This document shows, one piece after another, positions 7,903 to 15,078 of a DNA stretch of 64,000 nt (within the stretch, counting starts at the first letter, position 1; the number at the start of each line of letters is the position of its first letter). This DNA comes from Actinomadura citrea. GTDB lineage: Bacteria > Actinomycetota > Actinomycetes > Streptosporangiales > Streptosporangiaceae. Made by a program: the position numbers and the translations under genes. Under the pieces are notes generated by a model that ran no database searches, was not told the DNA's origin, and saw only the letters and a list, made by a program, of their open reading frames with translations. The stretch is taken from the NCBI RefSeq assembly GCF_013409045.1, contig NZ_JACCBT010000001.1, forward strand, positions 6,076,001 to 6,140,000, in the 5' to 3' direction.

Positions 7903-8210
7903 CGGTCCCCTCCGGTCCCGCGGGTCTCGGCCTGGTCGAGGTAGTGCAGTGCGCCGCGGGCGGCGAGCCGGCCGAGTTCGGACCGGCCGCCGCCCCGCCG
8001 CGCGCCGAGGCCGCCGCGGCCCGCCCCCGGTCCGGCCGCCGGCCGGTCGGCCCAGGCGCGCAGGGCCGGCTCGACCAGGCCGCGGGCCCGGCCGAGCCGG
8101 CCGTGGCGCCTGAGCATGATCGCCACGCTGAACACCGCGACGACCAGCAGCGCGATCCCGGCGACGATGATCGCGAAGCGGATCAGCAGGATGTTCATCA
8201 CCTCGTCCAT
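7899..8210 (-). CDS. Small membrane protein, 103 residues
   Basis: A hypothetical protein with one N-terminal membrane segment (about residues 8-32, LLIRFAIIVAGIALLVVAVFS), then an Arg/Gly/Ala-rich cytoplasmic tail. It is coupled to the 49-residue membrane protein by a GTGA overlap. Its promoter region holds two TetR operators shared with the divergent TetR gene, so it is probably repressed by that regulator. GAAGGTCGAC precedes the ATG. No function recognised. Confidence 0.65.
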   Translation of the reverse strand: MDEVMNILLIRFAIIVAGIALLVVAVFSVAIMLRRHGRLGRARGLVEPALRAWADRPAAGPGAGRGGLGARRGGGRSELGRLAARGALHYLDQAETRGTGGDR

Positions 8211-8238
8211 GTCGACCTTCCCCTCCGTCGGGTTTCTT

Positions 8239-8254
8239 TAGCACGGTCGTGCCA
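8239..8254. promoter_or_regulatory. TetR operator, site 1
   Basis: TAGCACGGTCGTGCCA, an inverted repeat of TAGCACG-N2-CGTGCTA with one mismatch. Its centre is 26 bp from site 2. It lies on the side of the small membrane protein operon. Confidence 0.7.
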
Positions 8255-8264
8255 AAAAAGACTG

Positions 8265-8280
8265 TAGCACGAGCGTGCTA
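8265..8280. promoter_or_regulatory. TetR operator, site 2
   Basis: TAGCACGAGCGTGCTA, a perfect TAGCACG-N2-CGTGCTA inverted repeat. It ends 10 nt before the TetR start codon and overlaps a possible -10 (TATAAA), which suggests autorepression. Confidence 0.75.
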
Positions 8281-8290
8281 TAAAAGGACG

Positions 8291-8968
8291 GTGCCGAAGA
8301 TCGTCGATCCCGAGGCCCGCCGCCGCGAGGTGGCCGAGGCCGTGTTCCGCGTCGTGCACCGGGACGGCCTGGAGCAGGCGTCGCTGCGCTCCGTCGCCGC
8401 CGAGGCGGGCCTGGCGATCGGATCGGTCCGGCACTACTTCGGCGGTCAGGCCGACATCATGATCTTCGCGATGCGCACGTTCGCCGAGCGGGCCGGCGAG
8501 CGGCTGCGGCAGCGCGCGGGCCGGCTCGCGGTCCCCGACCCCGCCGCACCGCCCGCCGAGCATGCGGCGGCCATGGAGTCGCTGTTCGCCGAACTGCTGC
8601 CGCTGGACGCCGAGCGGCGCGAGGAGGCCGAGGTGTGGCTGGCCTTCGTGGTCGGCGCCCGCACCCGGCCCGAGCTGCGTCCGCTGGCCCGGGAGATGCA
8701 CGACGACCTGCGCTCCATCGCGGCGCGGGTCCTGCGGGCGGCCCGCCTTGCCGGCGCCCTGCGCCCCGATCTGGACGTCGAGGTGGAGGCCGCGCGGGTG
8801 CACGCGCTGGTGGACGGCCTGTCCTCGCACGCCGTCCTGCAGCCCGAAGGCACCGACCCGGCCGGGCTGCGGGCCGTGCTGCGCCGGCACGTCAGCGAAC
8901 TGTCCGGCGTACCCGCGGGCGACCTGCCCGCACCGCCCGGCCTGGAGGACCCGCGCGCCGGGGGGTGA
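8291..8968 (+). CDS. TetR-family transcriptional regulator
   Basis: A 225-residue repressor. The N-terminal helix-turn-helix is clear: RREVAEAVFRVVHRDGLEQASLRSVAAEAGLAIGSVRHYFGG. The rest is a helical ligand domain. The GTG chosen (MPKIVDPEARR) follows AAAGGA; a longer frame would read through the operator. Two matching inverted repeats lie just upstream, in the intergenic region shared with the divergent small membrane genes. A neighbouring acyl-CoA dehydrogenase follows 47 nt downstream but has its own -10. Confidence 0.9.
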   Translation: MPKIVDPEARRREVAEAVFRVVHRDGLEQASLRSVAAEAGLAIGSVRHYFGGQADIMIFAMRTFAERAGERLRQRAGRLAVPDPAAPPAEHAAAMESLFAELLPLDAERREEAEVWLAFVVGARTRPELRPLAREMHDDLRSIAARVLRAARLAGALRPDLDVEVEAARVHALVDGLSSHAVLQPEGTDPAGLRAVLRRHVSELSGVPAGDLPAPPGLEDPRAGG

Positions 8969-8988
8969 CGCGCGGCCTGCTAGATTCC

Positions 8989-8999
8989 GAACCTCGTTC
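8989..8999. promoter_or_regulatory. GAAC-CTC-GTTC palindrome at the acyl-CoA dehydrogenase promoter
   Basis: GAACCTCGTTC lies 2 nt after a TAGATT -10 (8981-8986), over the expected transcription start. Near-identical sites occur at the alpha-methylacyl-CoA racemase start (GAATCTCGTTC) and at the amidohydrolase start. Confidence 0.45.
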
Positions 9000-9015
9000 T
9001 GTACGAGGAGGCGCG

Positions 9016-10155
9016 GTGAACCCCTGGCAGACCCCGGAGCGCGCGGCGCTGCGCGCCCTGGTCCGCGACTTCACCGCGCGGGAGATCGTGCCGTTCCTCG
9101 CCGGCTGGGAGGACGCGGGCGAGCTGCCCCGCTCCCTGCACGCCCGGGCCGCCGAGGCGGGACTGCTCGGGGCCGGGTTCCCGGAGGAGGCGGGCGGGTC
9201 CGGCGGGGAGCTGTTCGACGCGCTGATCGTCGCCGAGGAGATCATTCAGTCCGGCGGGTCGGGCGGCGTGGTCGCCTCCCTGTTCACGCACGGGATCGCG
9301 CTCCCCCACATCATCGCCTCCGGGGACGAGGCGCTGATCGACCGGTTCGCGCGGCCGGCGCTCGCCGGGGAGCTGATCGGCGCGCTCGGCGTCACCGAGC
9401 CCGGCACCGGGTCGGACGTCGCGGGCCTCCGCACGACCGCCGTCCGCGACGGCGGGCACTACGTCGTCGACGGCGCCAAGATGTTCGTCACCTCGGGCGT
9501 GCGGGCCGACTTCGTCACCACGGCGGTGCGGACGGGCGGACCCGGCTTCGACGGCATCTCCCTGCTGGTCGTGGAGAAGGGCGCCCCCGGGTTCACCGTC
9601 TCGAAGCCGCTGCGCAAGATGGGCTGGCTCTGCTCCGACACCGCCGAGCTGTCGTTCGACGGCGTCCGCGTCCCCGCGCAGAACCTGGTCGGCGCGGAGA
9701 ACAGCGGGTTCCTGCAGATCGTCCAGAACTTCGTGACCGAGCGGCTCTCCCTGGCCGTCCAGGCCTACGCGACGGCGCAGCGCTGCCTGGACCTCACCCT
9801 GGCCTGGGTCCGGGACCGGGAGACGTTCGGGCGCCCGCTGGCCTCCCGGCAGCTCGTCCGGCACAAGATCGCCGAGATGGCGCGGCGGACCGACGTCGCC
9901 CGCACCTACACCCGCGCGGTCGCCGAACGGCACGCCGCCGGGGAGGACGTCCTCACCGAGACCGCCTACGCCAAGAACACCGCCGTCCTCGCCTGCGAGC
10001 ACGTCGTGCACGAGGCCGTCCAGCTGCACGGCGGGATGGGCTACATGCGCGAGTCGGAGGTGGAGCGCCACTACCGCGACGCCCGCATCCTCGGCATCGG
10101 CGGCGGCACCAACGAGATCATGAACGAGATCGCCGCCAAGCGACTCGGGCTGTGA
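9016..10155 (+). CDS. Acyl-CoA dehydrogenase
   Basis: A 379-residue FAD enzyme that introduces a 2,3 double bond into an acyl-CoA. Family signatures are present: GALGVTEPGTGSDVAGLRTTA, VDGAKMFVTSG, and the C-terminal QLHGGMGYMRESEVERHYRDARILGIGGGTNEI. The catalytic base position in this last motif appears as Gly-Thr-Asn-Glu, as in the short/branched-chain group. GAGGAGG precedes the GTG. It may act with the alpha-methylacyl-CoA racemase 4 kb away in methyl-branched or cholesterol-type side-chain oxidation; that link is inference. Confidence 0.92.
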   Translation: MNPWQTPERAALRALVRDFTAREIVPFLAGWEDAGELPRSLHARAAEAGLLGAGFPEEAGGSGGELFDALIVAEEIIQSGGSGGVVASLFTHGIALPHIIASGDEALIDRFARPALAGELIGALGVTEPGTGSDVAGLRTTAVRDGGHYVVDGAKMFVTSGVRADFVTTAVRTGGPGFDGISLLVVEKGAPGFTVSKPLRKMGWLCSDTAELSFDGVRVPAQNLVGAENSGFLQIVQNFVTERLSLAVQAYATAQRCLDLTLAWVRDRETFGRPLASRQLVRHKIAEMARRTDVARTYTRAVAERHAAGEDVLTETAYAKNTAVLACEHVVHEAVQLHGGMGYMRESEVERHYRDARILGIGGGTNEIMNEIAAKRLGL

Positions 10156-10170
10156 GACCGGCCGCCACGC

Positions 10171-10212
10171 GGCGGCGCCCGGCGGTGAAAGGGGAGGCCG
10201 CCGGGCGCCGCC
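10171..10212. terminator. Strong hairpin between convergent genes
   Basis: A 15-bp perfect stem (10171-10185 with 10198-10212) and a 12-nt purine-rich loop, between the acyl-CoA dehydrogenase and the lipase, ending 10 nt before the lipase stop. Confidence 0.75.
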
Positions 10213-10221
10213 GTCTCCGGG

Positions 10222-11079
10222 TCAGCCGAGGGGCTTCGCGCAGTCGATGGGCCAGTACGGGCCCCAGACGTCGAGCGAGTTCAGCACGAACTTGATCATC
10301 ACCGGGTCGAAGGCGATGCCGACGTGCGCGTTGGCGTCGTTCGCGCACTTGTCCTGCAGCAGGACGTTCTGCGCGTTGGAGCCGTTGAGGAACTCCGAGG
10401 TGTAGGGCGTGACGACCTCGTCGTACTTGGTGGACAGCACGATGTAGGTCGGGCCGGGCACGGTGTCGCCGCCCTCGTTCAGCTTCTTCAGGAAGTCCGA
10501 GCCGACGATCTGCTGGCCCGCCGACGGCGCGGCCTTCACGACCGCCTGCGTGATGCCGAGCAGGCTGCCCAACTCCACCAGCCCGGACATGTTGGTGCCG
10601 TGGTTGGACGGCACGATGCCGACCAGCTTGTTGACCTTCGCGGCCCCGCCGAGGAACTTCATGTAGTACCGGGGCATCATGCCGCCCTGCGAGTGCCCGA
10701 CGATGTCGACCTTGGACGCCCCGGTGGAGGCCGTGACCTTGTCGACGAAGGCCGACAGCTCACCGGCCGACGTGGGAATGTCGTTGATCCCCTGAATGGG
10801 GCCGTCCTTCGGTCCGCCGTAGTTGAGGGCGTAGACGCAGTACCCGGCCTTCTTCAGCGCCGGGGAGAGCTTCTGCCAGTTGAACGCCATGTTCTCGAAC
10901 GTCCCGTGCACGAGGACCACGGGGCGGGGGTGGAAGAACGAGGGCTTGCAGTTCCAGTCGTTCGCCCCATCCGGGCTCGTCTCGGCGTGCGCGGCGGGCG
11001 CGACCGTCCCGGCCAGGCCGAGAGCGACGGGGACCGCCGCGGCGATGACCGCCCAGGAGCGGAGTCGTTTGGAACGCAT
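10222..11079 (-). CDS. Secreted lipase/esterase (alpha/beta hydrolase, class 2 lipase-like)
   Basis: A 285-residue exported hydrolase. The signal peptide is MRSKRLRSWA plus a hydrophobic stretch, ending APAAHA. The mature part begins VVLVHGTFENM (oxyanion strand) and has the lipase box GHSQGGMMPRYYM, with later Asp and His candidates (KYDEVVTP, NAHVGIAFD). Cysteines near both ends (NWNCKPSF, PIDCAKPLG) could form a disulfide. The second of two adjacent ATGs is chosen, because GGGAG then lies 7 nt upstream. It probably acts on extracellular triglycerides or esters. Confidence 0.9.
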   Translation of the reverse strand: MRSKRLRSWAVIAAAVPVALGLAGTVAPAAHAETSPDGANDWNCKPSFFHPRPVVLVHGTFENMAFNWQKLSPALKKAGYCVYALNYGGPKDGPIQGINDIPTSAGELSAFVDKVTASTGASKVDIVGHSQGGMMPRYYMKFLGGAAKVNKLVGIVPSNHGTNMSGLVELGSLLGITQAVVKAAPSAGQQIVGSDFLKKLNEGGDTVPGPTYIVLSTKYDEVVTPYTSEFLNGSNAQNVLLQDKCANDANAHVGIAFDPVMIKFVLNSLDVWGPYWPIDCAKPLG

Positions 11080-11228
11080 GGGCATCTCCCTAATGCGGGC
11101 ACGCCGAACAGGGCCGGTGTCCGGCCTTTCTGGTCGTCGTGTTGATCGGGGTGGAGTGCCCACAAGGTACGACCGCTTTCCGGCGCAGTCTTGTGGAATG
11201 ACCGCCGGTTACCGCGAACGAATTGTCA

Positions 11229-11245
11229 GCCGATTCACAATCGGC
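11229..11245. promoter_or_regulatory. Inverted repeat downstream of TetR gene / upstream of lipase
   Basis: GCCGATT-CAC-AATCGGC, 7-bp arms with a 3-nt spacer. It could be a weak terminator for the TetR gene or an operator for the lipase. No T-run follows on either strand. Confidence 0.35.
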
Positions 11246-11273
11246 CCGGCGCGCGGGCGCGTGGCCTGCGGCC

Positions 11274-11951
11274 TCATGCGCGGGTGAGTCCGTCGACGAG
11301 CGCGCGCAGGCCGTCGAGGTAGGTGTCCTGCGCGGTCAGCGTCGCCCAGCGGCCCGACAGGGACGCCAGCCGCGGCAGCTCCGCCGGGTCGAGGTCGGCG
11401 AAGACCCGGTCGCGGTAGGTGGGCCGGTCGTCGTCGGCGCGCCTGCGGGCGGACGCGGCCCGCACGAGCATCTCCCCCGCCGTGTAGTACCAGACCGCCC
11501 GGTAGCCGTGGACGGCCTGCTCGATGGTGAGGCCGCATTCCATCAGGGCGTCCACGATCCGCTCGTTGTACCAGAGCGCCTCCTCCGCCATCAGGTCGTC
11601 GGCGGTGAGCACCTCCACGATCCACGGGCAGGCGGCCAGCGTCTCGCGGAGGGTCGCGGCCAGCACGACGACGCGCTCGCGGGGATCGCGGGGCAGTTCG
11701 GGCCTGCGCAGCGTCCGGGCGGCGAAGTCCTCCAGCAGCAGGAGCAGGAGTTCCTCCTTGTCGCGCACGTGATGGTAGAGCGCCATCGGCGTGCTTCCGA
11801 CCTCCTTGGCCAGCCGCCGCATGGTCAGCCTCCCGGCCCCCTCCTCGTCCACGATCCGGCGGGCGGTCTCGATGATCTCCGCGCGGGAGATGCGGGGCGG
11901 CCTGCCGCCGCCCCGCCGCTCTGGGGACGCCATCCCCCCATCATCGCGCAT
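11274..11951 (-). CDS. TetR-family regulator (tetracycline-repressor C-terminal type)
   Basis: About 225 residues. Helix-turn-helix: ISRAEIIETARRIVDEEGAGRLTMRRLAKEVGSTPMALYHHVRDKEELL; the YHHV..KEELL ending and the following domain resemble the TetR_C group. Start codon uncertain: an ATG with GGGGG upstream (MRDDGG) is used, and a second ATG (MASPERR) lies 18 nt further in. Divergent from the MFS exporter with a palindrome over both promoters, so it probably represses both. Confidence 0.88.
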   Translation of the reverse strand: MRDDGGMASPERRGGGRPPRISRAEIIETARRIVDEEGAGRLTMRRLAKEVGSTPMALYHHVRDKEELLLLLLEDFAARTLRRPELPRDPRERVVVLAATLRETLAACPWIVEVLTADDLMAEEALWYNERIVDALMECGLTIEQAVHGYRAVWYYTAGEMLVRAASARRRADDDRPTYRDRVFADLDPAELPRLASLSGRWATLTAQDTYLDGLRALVDGLTRA

Positions 11952-11966
11952 GCGCGCACCCCCGGC

Positions 11967-11996
11967 TGGACAGGCGGACGCGACTCCGAGTAGGTT
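11967..11996 (+). promoter_or_regulatory. Promoter of the MFS exporter (leaderless)
   Basis: TGGACA, 18-nt spacer, TAGGTT. The exporter ATG lies 8 nt after the -10, so the mRNA probably starts at the A of the start codon. No ribosome site is present. Confidence 0.65.
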
Positions 11997-11998
11997 TT

Positions 11999-12010
11999 TA
12001 TACATGTACA
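11999..12010. promoter_or_regulatory. Candidate TetR operator over the MFS start codon
   Basis: TATACATGTACA, with the perfect core TACATGTA. It spans the MFS ATG and overlaps a minus-strand TATAAA that may be the -10 of the TetR gene. Confidence 0.55.
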
Positions 12011-13431
12011 GAAAATCCAGACCAGGGGTGGTGCTGGCGGCCGCGTGCGTCGCCCAGTTCGTCGTCGCCCTGGACATGGCGGTGGTCAACGTCGCGCTGC
12101 CCGCGATCCGCACGTCCCTCGGCTTCGCCCCGGTCGACCTGGCCTGGGTCGTGCACGTCTACGCGCTCACCTTCGGCGGCTTCCTGCTGCTCGGCGGCCG
12201 GGCCGGCGACCTGTACGGCCGGCGCCGGCTGTTCGTCCTCGGGCTCGCGGTCTTCGGCCTCTGCTCGCTCGGCGGCGGCCTGGCCCAGGCGCCCTGGCAG
12301 CTCGTCGCCGCCCGGGCCGGGCAGGGCGTCGGCGCCGCGGCCGTCGCCCCGGCGGCGCTCGCGCTGCTGACGACCACGTTCGAGGGCCGTGCCCGCGTCC
12401 GGGCGCTCGGCGTGTGGAGCGCGGTGAACGCCGCGGGCGGCGCGCTCGGCGTCCTCGCCGGCGGCCTCCTGACCGAGTACGCGGGCTGGCGCTGGGTGAT
12501 GCTGGTCAACCTGCCGATCGTCGCGGCCGCCCTGGCCCTCGTCCCGGCGGGGGTCCCCGCGGCGCGGGCCGCCCTGCGGGAGCGGGCGGACGTGCTCGGC
12601 GCGGTGCTCGCCACCGGCGGCATCGGGCTCCTGGTGTTCGGCGTCGTCCGCACCGACACCCGCGGCTGGACCTCCACGGCGACCCTCGCCACCCTGGCAT
12701 CGGCGGCGGTCCTCCTCGCGGCGTTCGCGTTCGCCGAGTCCAGGTCGCCGGCCCCGCTCATCCGGCTCGGCCTGCTGCGCGGACGCTGGGTGGCCGGGGC
12801 GAACCTGATCGTGTTCTTCGCCGCCGCGGGCCAGTTCTCCGCCTTCTACTTCGTGTCCCTCTACATGCAGCAGGTCCTGCACATGGGGGCGGCCGAGACG
12901 GGCGCCGCGTTCCTGCCGTTCTCCGCGGGGCTGGTGGCCGGGACCGTGGCCGCCACCCGGATCACCTCGGCCCGCTCGCCGCGCGCGGCGCTCATCCCGG
13001 GCGGCCTGCTCGCCGCCGCGGGGCTCGGCTGGTTCGCCCTCATCAGCCCCGGCGGGGGCTTCCTCACCGACGTCCTCGGACCGTCCCTGCTCTGCAGCGT
13101 CGGCACCGGCCTCGTCCTCGCCCCGGTCGCGGTCGCCGCCACCACCGGCGTCGCCCCCCGCGAGGCGGGCACGGCCTCGGGCCTGCTCAACAGCTCCCGC
13201 CAGCTCGGCGGCTGCATCGGCCTGGCGGCCCTGGCGACCGTCGCCGCCCACCGCACCGGCGGCGCCGCGACCGGGCCCGCGCTGAACGACGGCTACGCCT
13301 TGAGCCTCGCCGTCTCCGCCGCCCTCTTCCTCATCGCGGCCGCGGTCGCGGTGGCCCTCCCCCGCCGCGGGACGGCCGCAGCGCCCTCCCCCGCACCCAG
13401 GGAAAACCGACTGGAAGGAACACCCTCATGA
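12004..13431 (+). CDS. MFS drug exporter, DHA2 (EmrB/QacA) family
   Basis: A 475-residue inner-membrane proton antiporter with about 14 hydrophobic segments. The family motifs are GGRAGDLYGRRRLF (loop 2-3) and WSAVNAAGGALGVLAGG (motif C region), and an acidic membrane residue occurs early (VVALDMAVVNVALPAI). It would export a toxic or self-made small molecule. The start is the ATG at the leaderless promoter; the longer frame upstream runs through the operator. The cupin gene overlaps its stop as ATGA. Confidence 0.92.
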   Translation: MYRKSRPGVVLAAACVAQFVVALDMAVVNVALPAIRTSLGFAPVDLAWVVHVYALTFGGFLLLGGRAGDLYGRRRLFVLGLAVFGLCSLGGGLAQAPWQLVAARAGQGVGAAAVAPAALALLTTTFEGRARVRALGVWSAVNAAGGALGVLAGGLLTEYAGWRWVMLVNLPIVAAALALVPAGVPAARAALRERADVLGAVLATGGIGLLVFGVVRTDTRGWTSTATLATLASAAVLLAAFAFAESRSPAPLIRLGLLRGRWVAGANLIVFFAAAGQFSAFYFVSLYMQQVLHMGAAETGAAFLPFSAGLVAGTVAATRITSARSPRAALIPGGLLAAAGLGWFALISPGGGFLTDVLGPSLLCSVGTGLVLAPVAVAATTGVAPREAGTASGLLNSSRQLGGCIGLAALATVAAHRTGGAATGPALNDGYALSLAVSAALFLIAAAVAVALPRRGTAAAPSPAPRENRLEGTPS

Positions 13432-13808
13432 ACCCGATCGACATGTTCGCCTCCGCCCTCACCTTCCACCCGGACGGCGCGGTCCGCGCGGCCGAGCGCC
13501 GCATGACCAGCGATGACGGCGGCTGGCAGATCGCGGCGTTCCACGTCGAGACCGACGAGGACGTCCACGCCGACCACTGGGAGGCGCACCCGGCCGCGGA
13601 GGAGGCGGTGTGCTGCCTGTCCGGCGCTCTGCGGATCTACTTCCGTGCCGAGGAGCCCGGCGGCGAGGAGGAGATGGTGCCGCTGCCCGCCGGTACCGCC
13701 GTCGTCGTCCCCCGAGGCCGCTGGCACCGGCTGGAACTGGACGCCCCGAGCGACATCATGTCCGTCACCCTCCGCCGCGGCACCCGCCATGAGAAGCGCG
13801 CCGTCTGA
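13428..13808 (+). CDS. Small cupin-domain protein
   Basis: A 126-residue single cupin barrel: WEAHPAAEEAVCCLSGALRIYF and PLPAGTAVVVPRGRWHRLEL give a partial metal-binding set (His/Glu in the first motif, His in the second). Coupled to the MFS exporter by ATGA, with GGAAGGAA as its ribosome site. It may be a small dioxygenase, an isomerase or a binding protein that handles the exporter's substrate. Confidence 0.8.
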   Translation: MNPIDMFASALTFHPDGAVRAAERRMTSDDGGWQIAAFHVETDEDVHADHWEAHPAAEEAVCCLSGALRIYFRAEEPGGEEEMVPLPAGTAVVVPRGRWHRLELDAPSDIMSVTLRRGTRHEKRAV

Positions 13809-13816
13809 GGCGCTCC

Positions 13817-13847
13817 GGTGGCCGTGCCCGCGGCGGGCACGGCCACC
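13817..13847. terminator. Terminator hairpin between convergent genes
   Basis: Perfect 14-bp stem with a 3-nt loop, centred between the cupin and racemase stops. GC-rich with no T-run. Confidence 0.75.
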
Positions 13848-13855
13848 CGTCCCGG

Positions 13856-15001
13856 TCAGGCCTGGGCCACGGCGCCTTCCTTGAGGAGGGTCTCGGCGTC
13901 GTCGAAGCCCAGGTCCTCCAGGACGGCCCTGGTCTGGCCGCCGGGAAGGACGGGGACGCCGTCGGTCTCGGCCGGGGTCCGGGAGAAGCGGGGGGCCGGG
14001 GCGGGCTGGCGGTGGCCGGCGAGGTCGGGGAAGACCTCGCGGGATGTGTTGAAGGGATGCTCGGCGGCCTCGGTCATCGACAGGACGGGGGCCACGCAGG
14101 CGTCGCTGGGGACGAAGACCTCCGTCCACTCGTCGCGGGTCCTCGTGCGGAAGGCGGCGGCGAAGCGCTCGCGCATGGCCGGCCACCGGTCGCGGTCGTA
14201 CTGGGCGGGGAGGTCCTCCCCGTCGAGGCCGAGACGGCGGAGGAACTCGGCGTAGAACTGCGGCTCGATGGCGCCGACGGCCATGTGGCGGCCGTCGGAG
14301 GTCTCGTAGACGTCGTACCAGGGGGCGCCGGTGTCGAGCATGTTGACGCCGCGGCGGTCCTCCCAGATGCCGCCCGCGAGGAAGCCGTGGATGAAGGTGG
14401 ACAGGTGGGCGGTGCCGTCCACGATGGCGGCGTCGACGACCTGGCCCCGCCCGTTCGCCCGCGTTTCGAGCAGCGCCGCGAGGACGCCGGTGACGAGGTA
14501 CATGCTGCCGCCCGCGAAGTCGCCGAGCAGGTTCATCGGGACCTGGGGCGGCCCGCCCGCGCGGCCGATGGCGTGCAGGGCGCCGGTGATCGCGATGTAC
14601 CCGACGTCGTGGCCCGCGGTCTGCGCCAGTGGCCCCTGCTGCCCCCAGCCGGTCATCCGCCCGTAGACCAGGCGGGGGTTGCGGGCCAGGCAGTCGTCGG
14701 GGCCGATGCCGAGGCGCTCGGTGACGCCGGGGCGGAAACCTTCGAGCAGGACGTCGGACTTCTCCACCAGGCGGAGGACGACCTCCTTCCCGCGCTCGCT
14801 CTTGAGGTCGATGGCGATCGACCGCTTGCCGCGGTTGGTGAAGTCGGTGCCGCCGGCGGTCTCGCCGTCGCGGACGGCGGAGGCGCGGTCGACGCGGATC
14901 ACGTCGGCGCCGAGGTCGGCCAGCAGCATCGCCGCGAACGGCCCCGGCCCGATTCCGGCCAGCTCGATCACCCGTACTCCGGAGAGCGGCCCGTTGCCCA
15001 T
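13856..15001 (-). CDS. Alpha-methylacyl-CoA racemase (CoA-transferase family III)
   Basis: About 381 residues. It epimerises the 2-methyl centre of 2-methylacyl-CoA thioesters so that beta-oxidation can proceed. The N-terminus (LSGVRVIELAGIGPGPFAAM) closely resembles the mycobacterial racemase. The catalytic His and Asp appear in AGHDVGYIAI and LLGDFAGGSM, with the expected spacing. AGGGAG precedes the ATG. A GAATCTCGTTC site overlaps its leader, resembling the acyl-CoA dehydrogenase promoter site, which supports a shared lipid-degradation role. Confidence 0.9.
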   Translation of the reverse strand: MGNGPLSGVRVIELAGIGPGPFAAMLLADLGADVIRVDRASAVRDGETAGGTDFTNRGKRSIAIDLKSERGKEVVLRLVEKSDVLLEGFRPGVTERLGIGPDDCLARNPRLVYGRMTGWGQQGPLAQTAGHDVGYIAITGALHAIGRAGGPPQVPMNLLGDFAGGSMYLVTGVLAALLETRANGRGQVVDAAIVDGTAHLSTFIHGFLAGGIWEDRRGVNMLDTGAPWYDVYETSDGRHMAVGAIEPQFYAEFLRRLGLDGEDLPAQYDRDRWPAMRERFAAAFRTRTRDEWTEVFVPSDACVAPVLSMTEAAEHPFNTSREVFPDLAGHRQPAPAPRFSRTPAETDGVPVLPGGQTRAVLEDLGFDDAETLLKEGAVAQA

Positions 15002-15013
15002 CTGCGACTCCCT

Positions 15014-15024
15014 GAATCTCGTTC
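15014..15024. promoter_or_regulatory. GAAT-CTC-GTTC site upstream of the racemase
   Basis: Differs by one base from the palindrome at the acyl-CoA dehydrogenase promoter. It lies 13 nt before the start codon, next to the ribosome site. Confidence 0.4.
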
Positions 15025-15078
15025 GGTTCCCCCTCCAGTGTGCCCGATCGAGGTAAGCGGGTGCTGACCAGACCCGCC

